A stretch of 64,000 bases of DNA from contig NZ_SDGL01000004.1 of the NCBI RefSeq assembly GCF_007095465.1, positions 85,324-149,323 on the forward strand. The letters run 5' to 3'. How positions within the stretch are numbered: the stretch's first letter is position 1; each line of letters starts with the position of its first letter. The position numbers and the translations under genes are program-made. Positions 16,694 to 26,454 of the stretch are shown here, in pieces. Under the pieces are notes generated by a model, which was given only the letters and a program-made list of their open reading frames with translations, made no database searches and was not told where the DNA came from. Origin of the DNA: Lactobacillus mulieris. GTDB lineage: Bacteria; Bacillota; Bacilli; Lactobacillales; Lactobacillaceae.

Positions 16694-17950
16694 TTTGTAT
16701 ATGGAAAATTTGGAATAGTCTTTTGGAGATAGTTTTACTGTAATTAAAATCCCGGTATTGGTATATTCTTCCTTTTTAACATCACCATTTTCATGTAAAT
16801 AGGATAGCAAGGCGCCAGCATTAAGTGGCAACTTAATATTTAAAGACTTGTAATTAGAAAAAACACGTTTAGTGATAAATTTTGCTAAAACCTTAATTGA
16901 CTCACTATCTTTGGCACTATATAAAATATCATTTCCCTCAATTTCTGGAAATTTTTTAGTTGTTAAATCAGCTTTATTATATGCTGTTACAATTGGAACA
17001 TTAGTAATTCCAATTTCATGAAGAACTTTTTGGGTAGTTTTAATCATTTGAAGCATGTTTGAATCGCTACTATCGACAACATTTACAATCAGATCTGCAT
17101 CACTTGCTTCTTTTAATGTGGCTTTAAAAGACTCAATTAAATTATGTGGCAATTTAGAAATAAAGCCTACAGTATCAGAAATAATGAAATCGTTAGTTCC
17201 ATCAAAATTAATTCTGCGTACGCTAGTGTCGAGTGTAGCAAAAAGCATGTTTTTTACGAATACCTCTTTACCAGTATCGCTGCCAAAAACTTTTAGCAAT
17301 CCATTCATAGTGGTCGATTTACCAGCATTAGTATAACCAACAAGAGCGACTTGTGGTAGTTTAGAATTATTTCTTCTCTTTGATTTTATTTCTTCTTGTG
17401 TAGCTACATTTTGTAGCTCTTTTTTGATAGTAGTAATTTGTTTATCAATTGTTCGACGATTTAATTCTAATTTACTTTCTCCAGAACCACGATTAACACT
17501 TCCACCACCACGTTGTTGATCTAATGTGTTTTCACTAGGATGGAGGCGAGGAAGTTCATATTGAAGTCTAGCAAGTTGAACCTGCAATTTAGCTTGACGA
17601 GTTTTTGCACGATTTGCAAAAATTTCTAAAATCAATTCAGTTCGATCAATTACTTCTAATTTAGTTATTTTTTCGATATTTCTAATTTGCATTGGTGTTA
17701 ATTCGTCATTTAAAACAACTGCAGTTGCATGCAAACCATGAGCTAAGTTTTTTATCTCATTAAGCTTACCCAATCCAAAATATGTACCACCGTATATTTG
17801 CTCAAGATTTTGTCTAACTTGTCCTACTACTAGCATATTATTAGCTTCAGATAAATTTACAAGCTCAGTCATGTAATAATCAAAATTAGGATCACTTAAG
17901 TTAACACCAGCAACAACTACTTTAGTTTTTTGAGGCTGATTATCAATCAT
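16679..17950 (-). CDS. hflX: GTPase HflX
   Basis: A 423-residue ribosome-associated GTPase. Its N-terminal HflX domain (GTYFGLGKLNEI near residue 55), coiled region (QVQLARLQYELPRL near 145) and Gly-rich linker QQRGGGSVNRGSGE lead to the G domain with G1 GYTNAGKST near 205, G3 DTVGFISKLPH and G4 NKAD. HflX splits stalled or heat-damaged 70S ribosomes. It has an AAAGG site and is probably monocistronic. Confidence 0.95.
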   Translation of the reverse strand: MIDNQPQKTKVVVAGVNLSDPNFDYYMTELVNLSEANNMLVVGQVRQNLEQIYGGTYFGLGKLNEIKNLAHGLHATAVVLNDELTPMQIRNIEKITKLEVIDRTELILEIFANRAKTRQAKLQVQLARLQYELPRLHPSENTLDQQRGGGSVNRGSGESKLELNRRTIDKQITTIKKELQNVATQEEIKSKRRNNSKLPQVALVGYTNAGKSTTMNGLLKVFGSDTGKEVFVKNMLFATLDTSVRRINFDGTNDFIISDTVGFISKLPHNLIESFKATLKEASDADLIVNVVDSSDSNMLQMIKTTQKVLHEIGITNVPIVTAYNKADLTTKKFPEIEGNDILYSAKDSESIKVLAKFITKRVFSNYKSLNIKLPLNAGALLSYLHENGDVKKEEYTNTGILITVKLSPKDYSKFSIYKQKSE

Positions 17951-18052
17951 TATAGATACCTTTCTTTCTTTGTGTTCATTTTTATTTTAAGGGGTATTCA
18001 TAACTGGAAGCAAATTAATAGATTATTTGTGGTGAAAATGAAGTTGAAATGA

Positions 18053-18081
18053 TTGACAATGTCGTTTTATTATTGTAGTGT
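18053..18081 (+). promoter_or_regulatory. promoter of the BceAB-like operon
   Basis: Consensus TTGACA (18053-18058), 17-bp spacer, then weak TAGTGT -10. A strong -35 with a weak -10 is compatible with regulated expression. Confidence 0.5.
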
Positions 18082-18122
18082 AATATTTGAATAGAACAGT
18101 ATTTCAAAAAGGAGGAAAGAAT

Positions 18123-18872
18123 ATGTCAAACTTAGTCAATGTAAAAGAAATTACAAAAACTTATGGAAAGAAAGGTCAAAAACAATTTACAGCTCTCAAA
18201 GGAATATCATTTGAAGCTAAAAAGGGTGATTTTATTGTTATTATGGGGGCTTCAGGTTCAGGAAAAACAACTTTACTAAATATATTATCAACATTAGATA
18301 AGCCAACTACAGGTCGAGTAGAAATTAATGGAAAAGACATTAGCAATTTGAATAAGAATGCTATGGCTGACTTTAGAGGAAAAGAGATTGGATTTATTTT
18401 CCAAGATTTTAATTTACTAGAGAATTTAAGTGTTCGCGAAAATATTGCATTGCCACTTTCATTGCAAAACTATCCCGTTAAAAAGATAAATCCGTTAGTT
18501 GAGAAAGTAGCCAATCGTTTAGAAATAGCTGATTTATTAGATAAGTATCCTGCTCAGCTATCTGGAGGACAAAAACAAAGAGTAGCAGCAAGTAGAGCAT
18601 TAGTTCATGAACCGGCAATATTACTTGCTGATGAACCAACAGGAGCACTTGATTCAAAAAGTGCAAGAGAATTATTGACTACTATGGAAGAACTTAATGA
18701 ACAAGGGGTAACTACTTTAATGGTTACTCATGATCCCTTCTCTGCCAGTTTTGGTAAAAGAATTATTTTTATCAAAGATGGAAAAATCGATTCGGAGTTA
18801 GCTAAGGGGAATAAGGAAAGAAAAGATTTTTATCAAGAATTAATTGATAAGTTAGGTACATTAGAAAATTAA
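18123..18872 (+). CDS. BceA-like ABC transporter ATP-binding protein
   Basis: A 249-residue ATPase of the LolD/MacB/BceA class: Walker A GASGSGKTT near residue 41, Q-loop FIFQDFNLLENL, signature LSGGQKQR and Walker B ILLADEPTGALDS. Start at ATG 18123 behind AAAGGAGG; an upstream in-frame TTG has no site. It overlaps the downstream FtsX permease region and forms the energising subunit of an antimicrobial-peptide-type transporter. Unlike classic bce loci, no histidine kinase or regulator is adjacent. Confidence 0.9.
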   Translation: MSNLVNVKEITKTYGKKGQKQFTALKGISFEAKKGDFIVIMGASGSGKTTLLNILSTLDKPTTGRVEINGKDISNLNKNAMADFRGKEIGFIFQDFNLLENLSVRENIALPLSLQNYPVKKINPLVEKVANRLEIADLLDKYPAQLSGGQKQRVAASRALVHEPAILLADEPTGALDSKSARELLTTMEELNEQGVTTLMVTHDPFSASFGKRIIFIKDGKIDSELAKGNKERKDFYQELIDKLGTLEN

Positions 18873-18886
18873 TGAGGAGAAAAAAG

Positions 18887-20686
18887 ATGATTTGGAAATT
18901 ATCATTAACGGGCATAAAGTCGCGCTTTAAAGATTATTTAGTTCTTTTTTCTGGATTAGTAATTTCAAGTACGATATTTTATATGTTTTTGTCACTTGCT
19001 TTGAATCCAGCTTTTTTAAGAAAAAATATGTCTTTCTCCATTAGTATTACTCAATATATTTTTATTTTTGGGGCTATTTTATTAGGAATTATTACAGTTG
19101 CCTATGTAAATTTTGCTAATAATTTCTTATTAAGTATGAGAAAGAAAGATTATGGTACCTATTTAATGTTAGGAGCTAAATCGAGAAAAATAGGTAATTT
19201 GATTTTTAGTGAAACGTTGATTACAGGTTTTTTATCAACGATTGTAGGTATTTTATTAGGAATATTGGTAAGTCATGTTGTAACTGATATGTTATTGAAC
19301 TTGATTCAAATAAAAATCAGTTCATATTCATCTTTTGTATTTAATGCAGTTTTGTATACTGTATTGTTTTATATTGCTATTTTCTTTTTAGCAGCAATCT
19401 TTAATCGAATTAAGTTGACTAAAACGCCAGTTATTAAATTGCTGAAAGAAGAACAATCTCCAGTAACGATTACCAAAAAGAAATTCCTTAGAATTATTTT
19501 TGCAATTTTGGGGATTGGCTTACTTGCTACAGGATATTCTTTATTACTAAAAAAAGATATTGATTTAAAGATCATAGTCGCTTCATTCTTTACAATTACT
19601 TTTGGCTCTTATTTCTTCTTTAAAGCTAGTTTGGGAATGGCCATTGACTTTTTAAGATTGCGACATCAGATACTTTATAAAAAATTACATTCTTTTACTT
19701 TAGGACAATTAAAATTCAGAATAGAAGAATATACTCAAATTTTAGCGGCGATTTCAATCTTCTTTGCTCTTGCTTTAGGAGCAATTACTGTAGGGATGAG
19801 ATTTGAGAGTTATAAGAATCAATATGCCTCAACCACTTATTACGATGCAGTTGTACAAAAAGAAACAGCGAAAACTACTCGGCTTTTAAAAGAAATTAAA
19901 GGCAAGACAACAGCAAGGTATAATTTCAAAGAAACTAACAAAGTGATTTATTTTAATCAATCTTCTTTTAAGAAAACACCTCTGGTAAATCTAGTTTTTG
20001 ATGAAAAAGCAGTTTCTAGTCAGTCAGATGCTATTGAACATATGAAAACTGTGAAGTTAACCGCTAAAAAGAATGAAATAGCACAGATGACAGAATTGCT
20101 TCAAGAATTTCTTCAAACTGGTAAAAAAATCCAATTTGTTTCAAACAGTGAATACCAAAAATTAACTGGAAAAGTTAAGCAATTTCAATTGATAAGAACT
20201 AAAGACATGCGAGCAAACTATTCCAATTTAAAAGAATTAAATGAAGAGCAAACTGATAGTTCACAGGGCTTAGTTCCTTTGCGACCAGTGGCCTACCAAA
20301 TGGTAATTGGTTTAGTATCCGGCTTTGAGTTTATGGGATTCTTTTTGGGAGTTGCTTTTTTGGCAATGCTTGCATCAACTTTAATGTTTAAAGTATTAAC
20401 AGGAGCTAAAAAAGATCAGATAAGATATCAAATGCTTTCCAAATTAGGCTTTAGAGATAAGCAAATTAAAAGTGCTATTAATCAAGAAGTAGGGATTTTG
20501 TTCTTCTTGCCAGCGGTTTTGGGACTATGTCATGTTTTATTTGGTCTAAAACTCTTTGAGAGAATCGTTATTAAGCCATACCAAGATTTTTGGATTCCAT
20601 TTACAATTTTCTTGCTTCTTTATTTAATTTATTACTTTGCAACTATTAAATTGTATCAGTCAATTGCTTTAAAAAAGGTTAAGTAA
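18887..20686 (+). CDS. BceB-like FtsX-domain ABC transporter permease
   Basis: A 599-residue permease with the BceB plan: one membrane segment near the N-terminus, three more to about residue 180, further pairs to about 310, an extracellular domain (about 310-470) and a final FtsX block of three or four segments. Such proteins expel or detach bacitracin, lantibiotics and related cell-envelope antibiotics from lipid II-cycle intermediates. Start at ATG 18887 (MIWKLSLTGIKSR) with GAGGAG 6 bp upstream; the ATG at 18872 is part of that binding site. Confidence 0.88.
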   Translation: MIWKLSLTGIKSRFKDYLVLFSGLVISSTIFYMFLSLALNPAFLRKNMSFSISITQYIFIFGAILLGIITVAYVNFANNFLLSMRKKDYGTYLMLGAKSRKIGNLIFSETLITGFLSTIVGILLGILVSHVVTDMLLNLIQIKISSYSSFVFNAVLYTVLFYIAIFFLAAIFNRIKLTKTPVIKLLKEEQSPVTITKKKFLRIIFAILGIGLLATGYSLLLKKDIDLKIIVASFFTITFGSYFFFKASLGMAIDFLRLRHQILYKKLHSFTLGQLKFRIEEYTQILAAISIFFALALGAITVGMRFESYKNQYASTTYYDAVVQKETAKTTRLLKEIKGKTTARYNFKETNKVIYFNQSSFKKTPLVNLVFDEKAVSSQSDAIEHMKTVKLTAKKNEIAQMTELLQEFLQTGKKIQFVSNSEYQKLTGKVKQFQLIRTKDMRANYSNLKELNEEQTDSSQGLVPLRPVAYQMVIGLVSGFEFMGFFLGVAFLAMLASTLMFKVLTGAKKDQIRYQMLSKLGFRDKQIKSAINQEVGILFFLPAVLGLCHVLFGLKLFERIVIKPYQDFWIPFTIFLLLYLIYYFATIKLYQSIALKKVK

Positions 20687-20761
20687 TTAAAGAAAATCGC
20701 CAAAGTTCTCTTAGTTTGGTATCCTAATTTAATAGATAGGTATACTGTAAGAAGGAGTAAA

Positions 20762-21214
20762 ATGATGATTCAAAATGAATATAGTTTGGTTCTTGTTAAA
20801 CCAGACGGTGTTAAAGCAGGTCATGTTGGTGATATTATTACTAGAATTGAAAATCGTGGCTATAAAATTGAAGCACTAAAAGTGATTAATGCAACTGAAG
20901 ATCAGCTCAATGAACATTATATTGATAGTGTTGGTAAGCCATATTTTCCCCACTTATTGAACTATATGACTTCTGGTCCCATGATTGGAATAATTGTTTC
21001 AGGAACCCATGTGATTGAAGTATTGCATAAAATGGCTGGGGCAACTAATCCATCTAGTGCAGAGATGGGCACTATTCGTGGTGATTTTGGTAGAGAATGG
21101 CCAGATGATAATATTCGCAATGTGATTCATACTTCCGATAGCCAAGAAAGTGCTGAACGTGAAGCTAAGGTTTGGTTCTCTGATTTTGATTTTTCTAAAA
21201 TAGAAAACTATTAA
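20762..21214 (+). CDS. ndk: nucleoside diphosphate kinase
   Basis: A 150-residue protein with the Ndk pattern: LVLVKPDGVKAG at the start, the Kpn-loop area, TNPSSAEMGTIRGDFG, and the active-site His in NVIHTSDSQESA (usual NxxHGSDS, here Thr for Gly). The enzyme transfers the terminal phosphate between NTPs and NDPs. A doubled ATG follows AGAAGGAG; either could start. Single gene with its own promoter gap and terminator. Confidence 0.93.
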   Translation: MMIQNEYSLVLVKPDGVKAGHVGDIITRIENRGYKIEALKVINATEDQLNEHYIDSVGKPYFPHLLNYMTSGPMIGIIVSGTHVIEVLHKMAGATNPSSAEMGTIRGDFGREWPDDNIRNVIHTSDSQESAEREAKVWFSDFDFSKIENY

Positions 21215-21216
21215 TT

Positions 21217-21256
21217 AAAAATAGGACTCTCCATTATTAGGAGAATCCTATTTTTT
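21217..21256. terminator. bidirectional terminator after ndk
   Basis: Stem AAAAATAGGACTCTCC/GGAGAATCCTATTTTT with one mismatch; serves ndk and the convergent phosphatase gene. Confidence 0.8.
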
Positions 21257-21905
21257 ATAAAGTAAGTTGATTATAACTAGTGATTTTAGTATCAGTATCA
21301 GTTAATTCCATCATAGTAATAGATGAATTTCGTGGGCCTGTTTTGATATCAAACGTTCCTTTGCCATATTTCGCGACAAGAGATCTAATGGTAAAACCAT
21401 GTGTAACTAGTAAAATATTTTCATACCCATCTAATTGGCGAATTAAATCTAAGCCTTGTTCTAATCGGCTCCAGTATTCTTGGGCGTTTTCTGCATCATG
21501 ATATGGATCAGATTTTTTCATTAAATCTTTTATTTCATCGATTGAATAATTATCGAGTAAGTCTTGTAAGTTACGTAAACCTACCGGTCCCGCAATCATG
21601 CGCCAAGCCATGTCAGAGTCCATACCCTCGAAATAACCATAAAACTGTTCTCTAAAGAACTTACTTGTCAGATGCTGTAATTGATTATGATTTATATTTT
21701 CTTTCATAATCAATTCGCAAGTATCGCTTGCTCTTTTAGTATCACTAGACAAAGCTAGATCAAAAGGAATATTTTTAAGAACTTGGGCAACCTTTTTCGC
21801 CCCATCAATTCCTTCATTAGTTAATGGTGTATCACACCAACCTTGCATTTTATTATAGTGATTAATGTAAGTTCGACCATGGCGAATAATATAAACCTTT
21901 TTCAT
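21255..21905 (-). CDS. histidine phosphatase (phosphoglycerate mutase family)
   Basis: A 216-residue histidine phosphatase: catalytic IRHGRTYIN at residues 6-14, Arg/His partners in SSDTKRASDTCE and LVTHGFTIRSL. Members act as cofactor-dependent mutases or broad small-molecule phosphatases; this short form with an extra insert is more likely a phosphatase. It starts 15 bp after the matrixin-like protease gene with GAGGAG between, so the two form an operon. Confidence 0.87.
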   Translation of the reverse strand: MKKVYIIRHGRTYINHYNKMQGWCDTPLTNEGIDGAKKVAQVLKNIPFDLALSSDTKRASDTCELIMKENINHNQLQHLTSKFFREQFYGYFEGMDSDMAWRMIAGPVGLRNLQDLLDNYSIDEIKDLMKKSDPYHDAENAQEYWSRLEQGLDLIRQLDGYENILLVTHGFTIRSLVAKYGKGTFDIKTGPRNSSITMMELTDTDTKITSYNQLTL

Positions 21906-21920
21906 ATTTACTCCTCATTT

Positions 21921-22595
21921 TTATGCTGCATTAATTGAACTAGATGAAGATTGATTATTTTCTCCATATAGTTGCTTTACATTACTTATATCTCTAGGTT
22001 GGATTGTGTAATAAGAACCCTCAGGATACATTACACTAACTTCTTTAGTATGACTTAATCCAATCGCATGTCCTAATTCATGTTCAGCCGTATTAACAAT
22101 TCTTTGATTATCATAGCCGAACCACTGATTTAGCAAATAATATTCATTAAGTTTAACAACTGCCTTGAGTAAGTGATGAGAGACAGGATTGTAGGAAGTG
22201 TTTGTTAATCCAGCTGCGTTAGTTGAATCATCATTCATTGCCTTTATTATGATATTAGCATTCTTTTTAGAATTGACAATTTTAAAAGTAAAAGCTCCAG
22301 TACTATTCCAACTATTAATGGCATTAACGGCAGCATTGTATAAAATTTGATTATCTAAGTCGATATATACAGTAGCATTATTGCTTGACCAAGTATAGTT
22401 GTTAGTTGAATTATGATCGTCATTAGCACTTGATTTACTGTTTGGATATACTAACTGTGTAACTTTAGTTTGTAAAAAAGCTACTGAGTCTTTAGCTGCA
22501 GTTTGTATAGAAGTATCATTTTGATATAAGTGGACAGCAAAAGCGATTAATCCAACCCAAATACCCAACTTTAATAATTTATTGATAATTTTCAT
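21921..22595 (-). CDS. membrane-anchored matrixin-like zinc metalloprotease
   Basis: A 224-residue protein: an N-terminal signal-anchor (about residues 8-24), a variable linker, then a compact metzincin domain with HELGHAIGLSH (HExxHxxGxxH) and the Met-turn SVMYPEGSYY about 15 residues later. The domain lies outside the membrane. These features match bacterial M10A matrixin-like proteases, whose substrates are mostly unknown. Start is ATG 22595 behind GAGGA; the longer frame starts in sequence without a site. Possible roles are surface protein processing or host protein cleavage; both are inferences. Confidence 0.85.
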   Translation of the reverse strand: MKIINKLLKLGIWVGLIAFAVHLYQNDTSIQTAAKDSVAFLQTKVTQLVYPNSKSSANDDHNSTNNYTWSSNNATVYIDLDNQILYNAAVNAINSWNSTGAFTFKIVNSKKNANIIIKAMNDDSTNAAGLTNTSYNPVSHHLLKAVVKLNEYYLLNQWFGYDNQRIVNTAEHELGHAIGLSHTKEVSVMYPEGSYYTIQPRDISNVKQLYGENNQSSSSSINAA

Positions 22596-22778
22596 CTTAT
22601 TTATTTCCTCATTAATACAATAATCCATTTTTGACTAAAAATATATCTAGAAGTTTTGAAAAAGCTGTGAATAAATTATCAAAGCTTGTTAAAGAAACTC
22701 TAAAATGCATCAGATTATAACTTAAAGATTAGATATGCTACAATAGTATGCAAGATTTTTAGAAAGGGTGGGAAAGTT

Positions 22779-25073
22779 TTGAATAATTTTGAGAATGAAA
22801 AAAGATATGAACAAGCCCACTTAGATGAAGTTTTAGGTCTAATTAAGAAAAAAGAAGCTAAATTAGCGGGATCGATTAAATCTGCTGAAAAAGAAGCGCG
22901 TAATTTGAATGCTCATTTTTTCGATGATTTAAAATTGGATTATGATGGCTATTCAACTTCGATGGATACGGCTTTATCCATTCACCAGCAACAACAAATG
23001 TTAGCTGAAAGACAAAATGCTTGGCAACATTCAAGTAAGCAATTGTCTACTCTTAAAAGATTAGAAAAAAAGCCATATTTTGCAAGAGTAGACTTTGAAG
23101 AAGTAGGTGAAAAGCCAGAAACTATTTATATCGGTTTAGGATCTTTTGCTGATCGTGATGATCACTTTTTAATTTATGATTGGCGTGCTCCAATTTCTTC
23201 AATTTATTATGATGGTAAGCTAGGTAAAGTTACTTATCATGCACCTAGTGGTGAACAAGAAGTTAATATGACCAAGAAACGTCAATTTATGATTGAAAAT
23301 GGTCATATTGAAAATATGTTTGATACCAATGAATCAATTGGTGATCAAATGTTATTAGAAGTGTTGGGAGAAAAGTCTTCAACACAAATGAAATCAATCG
23401 TTACTACAATTCAAAAAGAACAAAATAAAATAATCCGTAATACTAGTGCGGACTTGCTTTTTGTTCAAGGAGCTGCTGGTAGTGGTAAAACTAGTGCAAT
23501 TTTGCAAAGAATAGCGTATCTTCTATATCGTTATCGAGGAAATTTGACTAGTTCAAATGTAATTATGTTTAGTCCTAATCAGCTTTTTAATGACTATATT
23601 GAAAATGTTCTACCAGAAATGGGTGAACAAAATATGGTACAAATGACATACTGGCAATTTGCTAGTCGTCGTTTGCCAGGAATAGCTGTAGAAAACTTAT
23701 TTGAACAATTTGAAAATTCAGAAAAAAATAATAAAATAAAGGACTTTAAAGATTCAATTTATTTCTTTAAACTTGTTACACGTTATGCACAGCTCTTAAA
23801 AGAGAAGGGAATGGTGTTCAAAGATCTTTATTTCCGAGATAAAGACAAACCATTTTTCAGCAAAGAAAAAATAAAGGATATATATTATTCATTCCCACCT
23901 AATTATAAATTGTCTAATAGAATTGATGCGACCCGCGAAAGCTTGGTTAATAGTTTGAACCATATGATTACTAGTGAAAGTAAAAAAGCTTGGGTTGCAG
24001 ATATAATAGAAAATCTTAGTCAGGAACAACTGAATCAACTATATGATCGACCAGATCAAGAATTTGAATCAAGTGAAAAAGAAGAACGTTTTTTAGCTAG
24101 AAAAATAGTAATAAAGGAACTTCAAAAAGTTAATAAGAAAATTAATCATAATCAGTTTTTGAATATCCGCCGGCAATATATTAATTTTCTACGATTAGTG
24201 GGCAAAAGTGTAGACTTCACTAAATATGGATTTTCACAAGAAGAATGGGATAAGCATATATCAGAAGTTATAACTGGTTTTAAGAATAAGAAAATAAAAA
24301 TGACGGATGTAAGTGCTTATTTATACTTATATGATTTGATTACAGGGCGAAGAACCAATTATGAAATGAGATATGCTTTTGTTGATGAAATTCAAGATTA
24401 TACACCATTTCAAATTGCTTATTTACGGTTTAACTTCCCAAGAGCTAAATTTACAATGCTCGGTGATTTAAACCAAGCTATTTTTACTAAGGATTCTAGT
24501 CATGACCTATTAAATCAAATATCGACATTATTTGATCCTGAAAAAACAGAGGTTGTTCAACTGACCAAGTCGTATCGCTCAACTAAGCAGATTACTGAAT
24601 TTACAAAAGAAATATTAGTTCAGGGAGAAAAAATTGAATCCTTTAATCGACAGGGTCCGAAACCAACATTCTATAAGAGAGCAGACTTTTTGGCAGAAAT
24701 AGAAAGTTTGATGTCTGTGATTAAAGAAAATGATGCTCAAAAGTTGACAACAGCTATCATAACTAAAGATTTAGCAAGTAGTAAGGCTGTTTTTACCGCA
24801 TTAAAAGAAAAGAGCGTAAAAACTACTTTAATTGCCTCAGCTAATCAACGATTAGTTCCAGGGACAATTGTAGTTCCATCATATCTTGCTAAAGGGCTTG
24901 AATTTGATGCTGTTGTTATGTGGGATGCAAGTGATAAAGTCTATCATAACTTTGATGAAAGTCAGTTAGTGTATACAATTGCTTCACGAGCTATGTATAA
25001 ATTGGATATAATTTATTGTGAAAAGTTAAGTCCTCTTTTACAAGTTAAGAAAGATTTATATATTGATAAGTAA
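22779..25073 (+). CDS. helD: UvrD/Rep-family ATPase HelD (RNA polymerase recycling)
   Basis: A 764-residue superfamily 1 helicase-like ATPase: a long coiled-coil N-terminus (about residues 1-75), Walker A VQGAAGSGKTSA near 228, Walker B FVDEIQDYTPFQ near 535, and motif IV QLTKSYRS. This layout is that of Gram-positive HelD, which inserts its coiled coil into RNA polymerase and releases it from DNA after transcription. The start is TTG 22779 behind AAAGGGTGGG. It stands alone with its own terminator. Confidence 0.88.
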   Translation: MNNFENEKRYEQAHLDEVLGLIKKKEAKLAGSIKSAEKEARNLNAHFFDDLKLDYDGYSTSMDTALSIHQQQQMLAERQNAWQHSSKQLSTLKRLEKKPYFARVDFEEVGEKPETIYIGLGSFADRDDHFLIYDWRAPISSIYYDGKLGKVTYHAPSGEQEVNMTKKRQFMIENGHIENMFDTNESIGDQMLLEVLGEKSSTQMKSIVTTIQKEQNKIIRNTSADLLFVQGAAGSGKTSAILQRIAYLLYRYRGNLTSSNVIMFSPNQLFNDYIENVLPEMGEQNMVQMTYWQFASRRLPGIAVENLFEQFENSEKNNKIKDFKDSIYFFKLVTRYAQLLKEKGMVFKDLYFRDKDKPFFSKEKIKDIYYSFPPNYKLSNRIDATRESLVNSLNHMITSESKKAWVADIIENLSQEQLNQLYDRPDQEFESSEKEERFLARKIVIKELQKVNKKINHNQFLNIRRQYINFLRLVGKSVDFTKYGFSQEEWDKHISEVITGFKNKKIKMTDVSAYLYLYDLITGRRTNYEMRYAFVDEIQDYTPFQIAYLRFNFPRAKFTMLGDLNQAIFTKDSSHDLLNQISTLFDPEKTEVVQLTKSYRSTKQITEFTKEILVQGEKIESFNRQGPKPTFYKRADFLAEIESLMSVIKENDAQKLTTAIITKDLASSKAVFTALKEKSVKTTLIASANQRLVPGTIVVPSYLAKGLEFDAVVMWDASDKVYHNFDESQLVYTIASRAMYKLDIIYCEKLSPLLQVKKDLYIDK

Positions 25074-25078
25074 TTATT

Positions 25079-25103
25079 AAGCCATCGTTTAGATGGCTTT
25101 TTC
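25079..25103 (+). terminator. terminator after helD
   Basis: Stem AGCCATC-GTTTA-GATGGCT followed by T-rich sequence. Confidence 0.8.
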
Positions 25104-25165
25104 TTCACACTTTTTTCTTAAAGCTCTGCTAAAATGCAAAGTATAACAATAAGGAAGGTTATGCT

Positions 25166-25780
25166 ATGAGTATTTATGGAAAATATCAAGCTTACTTGCC
25201 CCTTATTTTAGAGGATATGCGGCAAGAAATTACTGCGATGAATGAAGAATATCAAAAAAATCATGGACAAAAGTTATATGAACATTTTGAAGGTAGAGTT
25301 AAATCAGACAAAAGTATGATTGAAAAGTGCCAGCGCAAGCAACTACCATTGACACCAGAATCAGCTCTGATTAAAAATAGGGATTCAATCGGCGTTCGAA
25401 TTGTGACTAACTTTGTTGACGATATATATACAGTAATTAAATTATTAGAATTGAAAAAAGATATCCACATAGTTAAGAAAAAAGATTACATAAAAAATGC
25501 TAAACCTAATGGATATCGTTCTTATCACTTAATTATCGAAAAAGAGGTTCCTTTTGAAGATATAAAGGGACAAAAACCAGGTCATTATTTTATTGAAATT
25601 CAATTAAGAACTATTGCGATGGATACATGGGCAAGTTTGGAACATGAAATGAAGTACAAACATAATATCAAAAATCCAGAAAGAATTAGCAAAGAGTTGA
25701 AAAGAGTAGCCGATGAGTTGGCAAGCTGTGATTTAAGTATGCAGACTATTCGGCAGTTAATTAAGGAAGATGAATCATGA
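25166..25780 (+). CDS. small alarmone synthetase ((p)ppGpp synthetase, RelP/RelQ type)
   Basis: A 204-residue single-domain RelA/SpoT synthetase: RDSIGVRIVTNF near residue 70, KPNGYRSYHLIIE near 112, and EIQLRTIAMDTWASLEHE near 147. It lacks hydrolase and TGS/ACT domains, so it only makes ppGpp/pppGpp or pGpp. KPNGYRS..HLIIE and the IRTIAMD-type stretch look nearer to YwaC/RelP than to YjbM/RelQ by memory. Its last codon overlaps the response-regulator ATG (ATGA), tying alarmone synthesis to a two-component system in one operon. Confidence 0.88.
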   Translation: MSIYGKYQAYLPLILEDMRQEITAMNEEYQKNHGQKLYEHFEGRVKSDKSMIEKCQRKQLPLTPESALIKNRDSIGVRIVTNFVDDIYTVIKLLELKKDIHIVKKKDYIKNAKPNGYRSYHLIIEKEVPFEDIKGQKPGHYFIEIQLRTIAMDTWASLEHEMKYKHNIKNPERISKELKRVADELASCDLSMQTIRQLIKEDES

Positions 25781-26448
25781 GGATATTACTTGCAGAAGAT
25801 GAAAAACAATTAAACCGAGTTCTAACAGTAGCGATGACAAGTCAAGGATATGATGTTGATAGTACATTTAATGGTCAAGAAGCAGTTGAAATGGCCCAAA
25901 GAAAAGCATATGATGTAATGATTTTTGACATTATGATGCCTATTAAGGATGGGCTAACTGCTGTTAAAGAAATTAGAGCAAGTGGGGATAAAACTTATAT
26001 TATAATGCTGACAGCTAAAAGTGAAATAGATGATAAGGTTAGAGGACTAGATGATGGAGCTGATGATTATTTAACAAAACCTTTTTCATTAAAAGAATTA
26101 TTAGCTCGCTTGCGTTCAAAAGAGCGGCGAGAAGATAGCTATACTACTAAAAAAGTTCAGTTGGCTAACTTATTTTTAGATGTGGAAAACCAGGAGGCTT
26201 CTAGTCGAAATTCGGTAAGATTATCAAATAAAGAAACAGAACTACTACAATATTTACTATTAAATAAAGAAAAAAAACTTTCTACACAGGCTATTTTTAC
26301 ACATGTGTGGAAAGATTCGGACGAAGATGAGGATATTGTGTGGATATATGTTTCATATTTACGTGAAAAATTAAAAGCCATTGGGGCTGATGTGGAAATA
26401 TCTGGGGAAAAAGATGGGAGTTTTATGCTTCAAGTAAAGAAAGGATAA
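25777..26448 (+). CDS. OmpR/PhoB-family response regulator
   Basis: A 223-residue regulator: receiver domain (about 1-115) with acidic pocket EDE near 8, phospho-acceptor Asp in MIFDIMMPIKDG near 51 and conserved Lys in YLTKPFSLKEL near 101, then a C-terminal winged helix (about 130-220) with the RLSNKETELLQYLLLN element. It overlaps the alarmone synthetase gene by four bases and precedes the cognate kinase by 6 bp, so all three are co-translated. Confidence 0.92.
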   Translation: MRILLAEDEKQLNRVLTVAMTSQGYDVDSTFNGQEAVEMAQRKAYDVMIFDIMMPIKDGLTAVKEIRASGDKTYIIMLTAKSEIDDKVRGLDDGADDYLTKPFSLKELLARLRSKERREDSYTTKKVQLANLFLDVENQEASSRNSVRLSNKETELLQYLLLNKEKKLSTQAIFTHVWKDSDEDEDIVWIYVSYLREKLKAIGADVEISGEKDGSFMLQVKKG

Positions 26449-26454
26449 GGTCTG

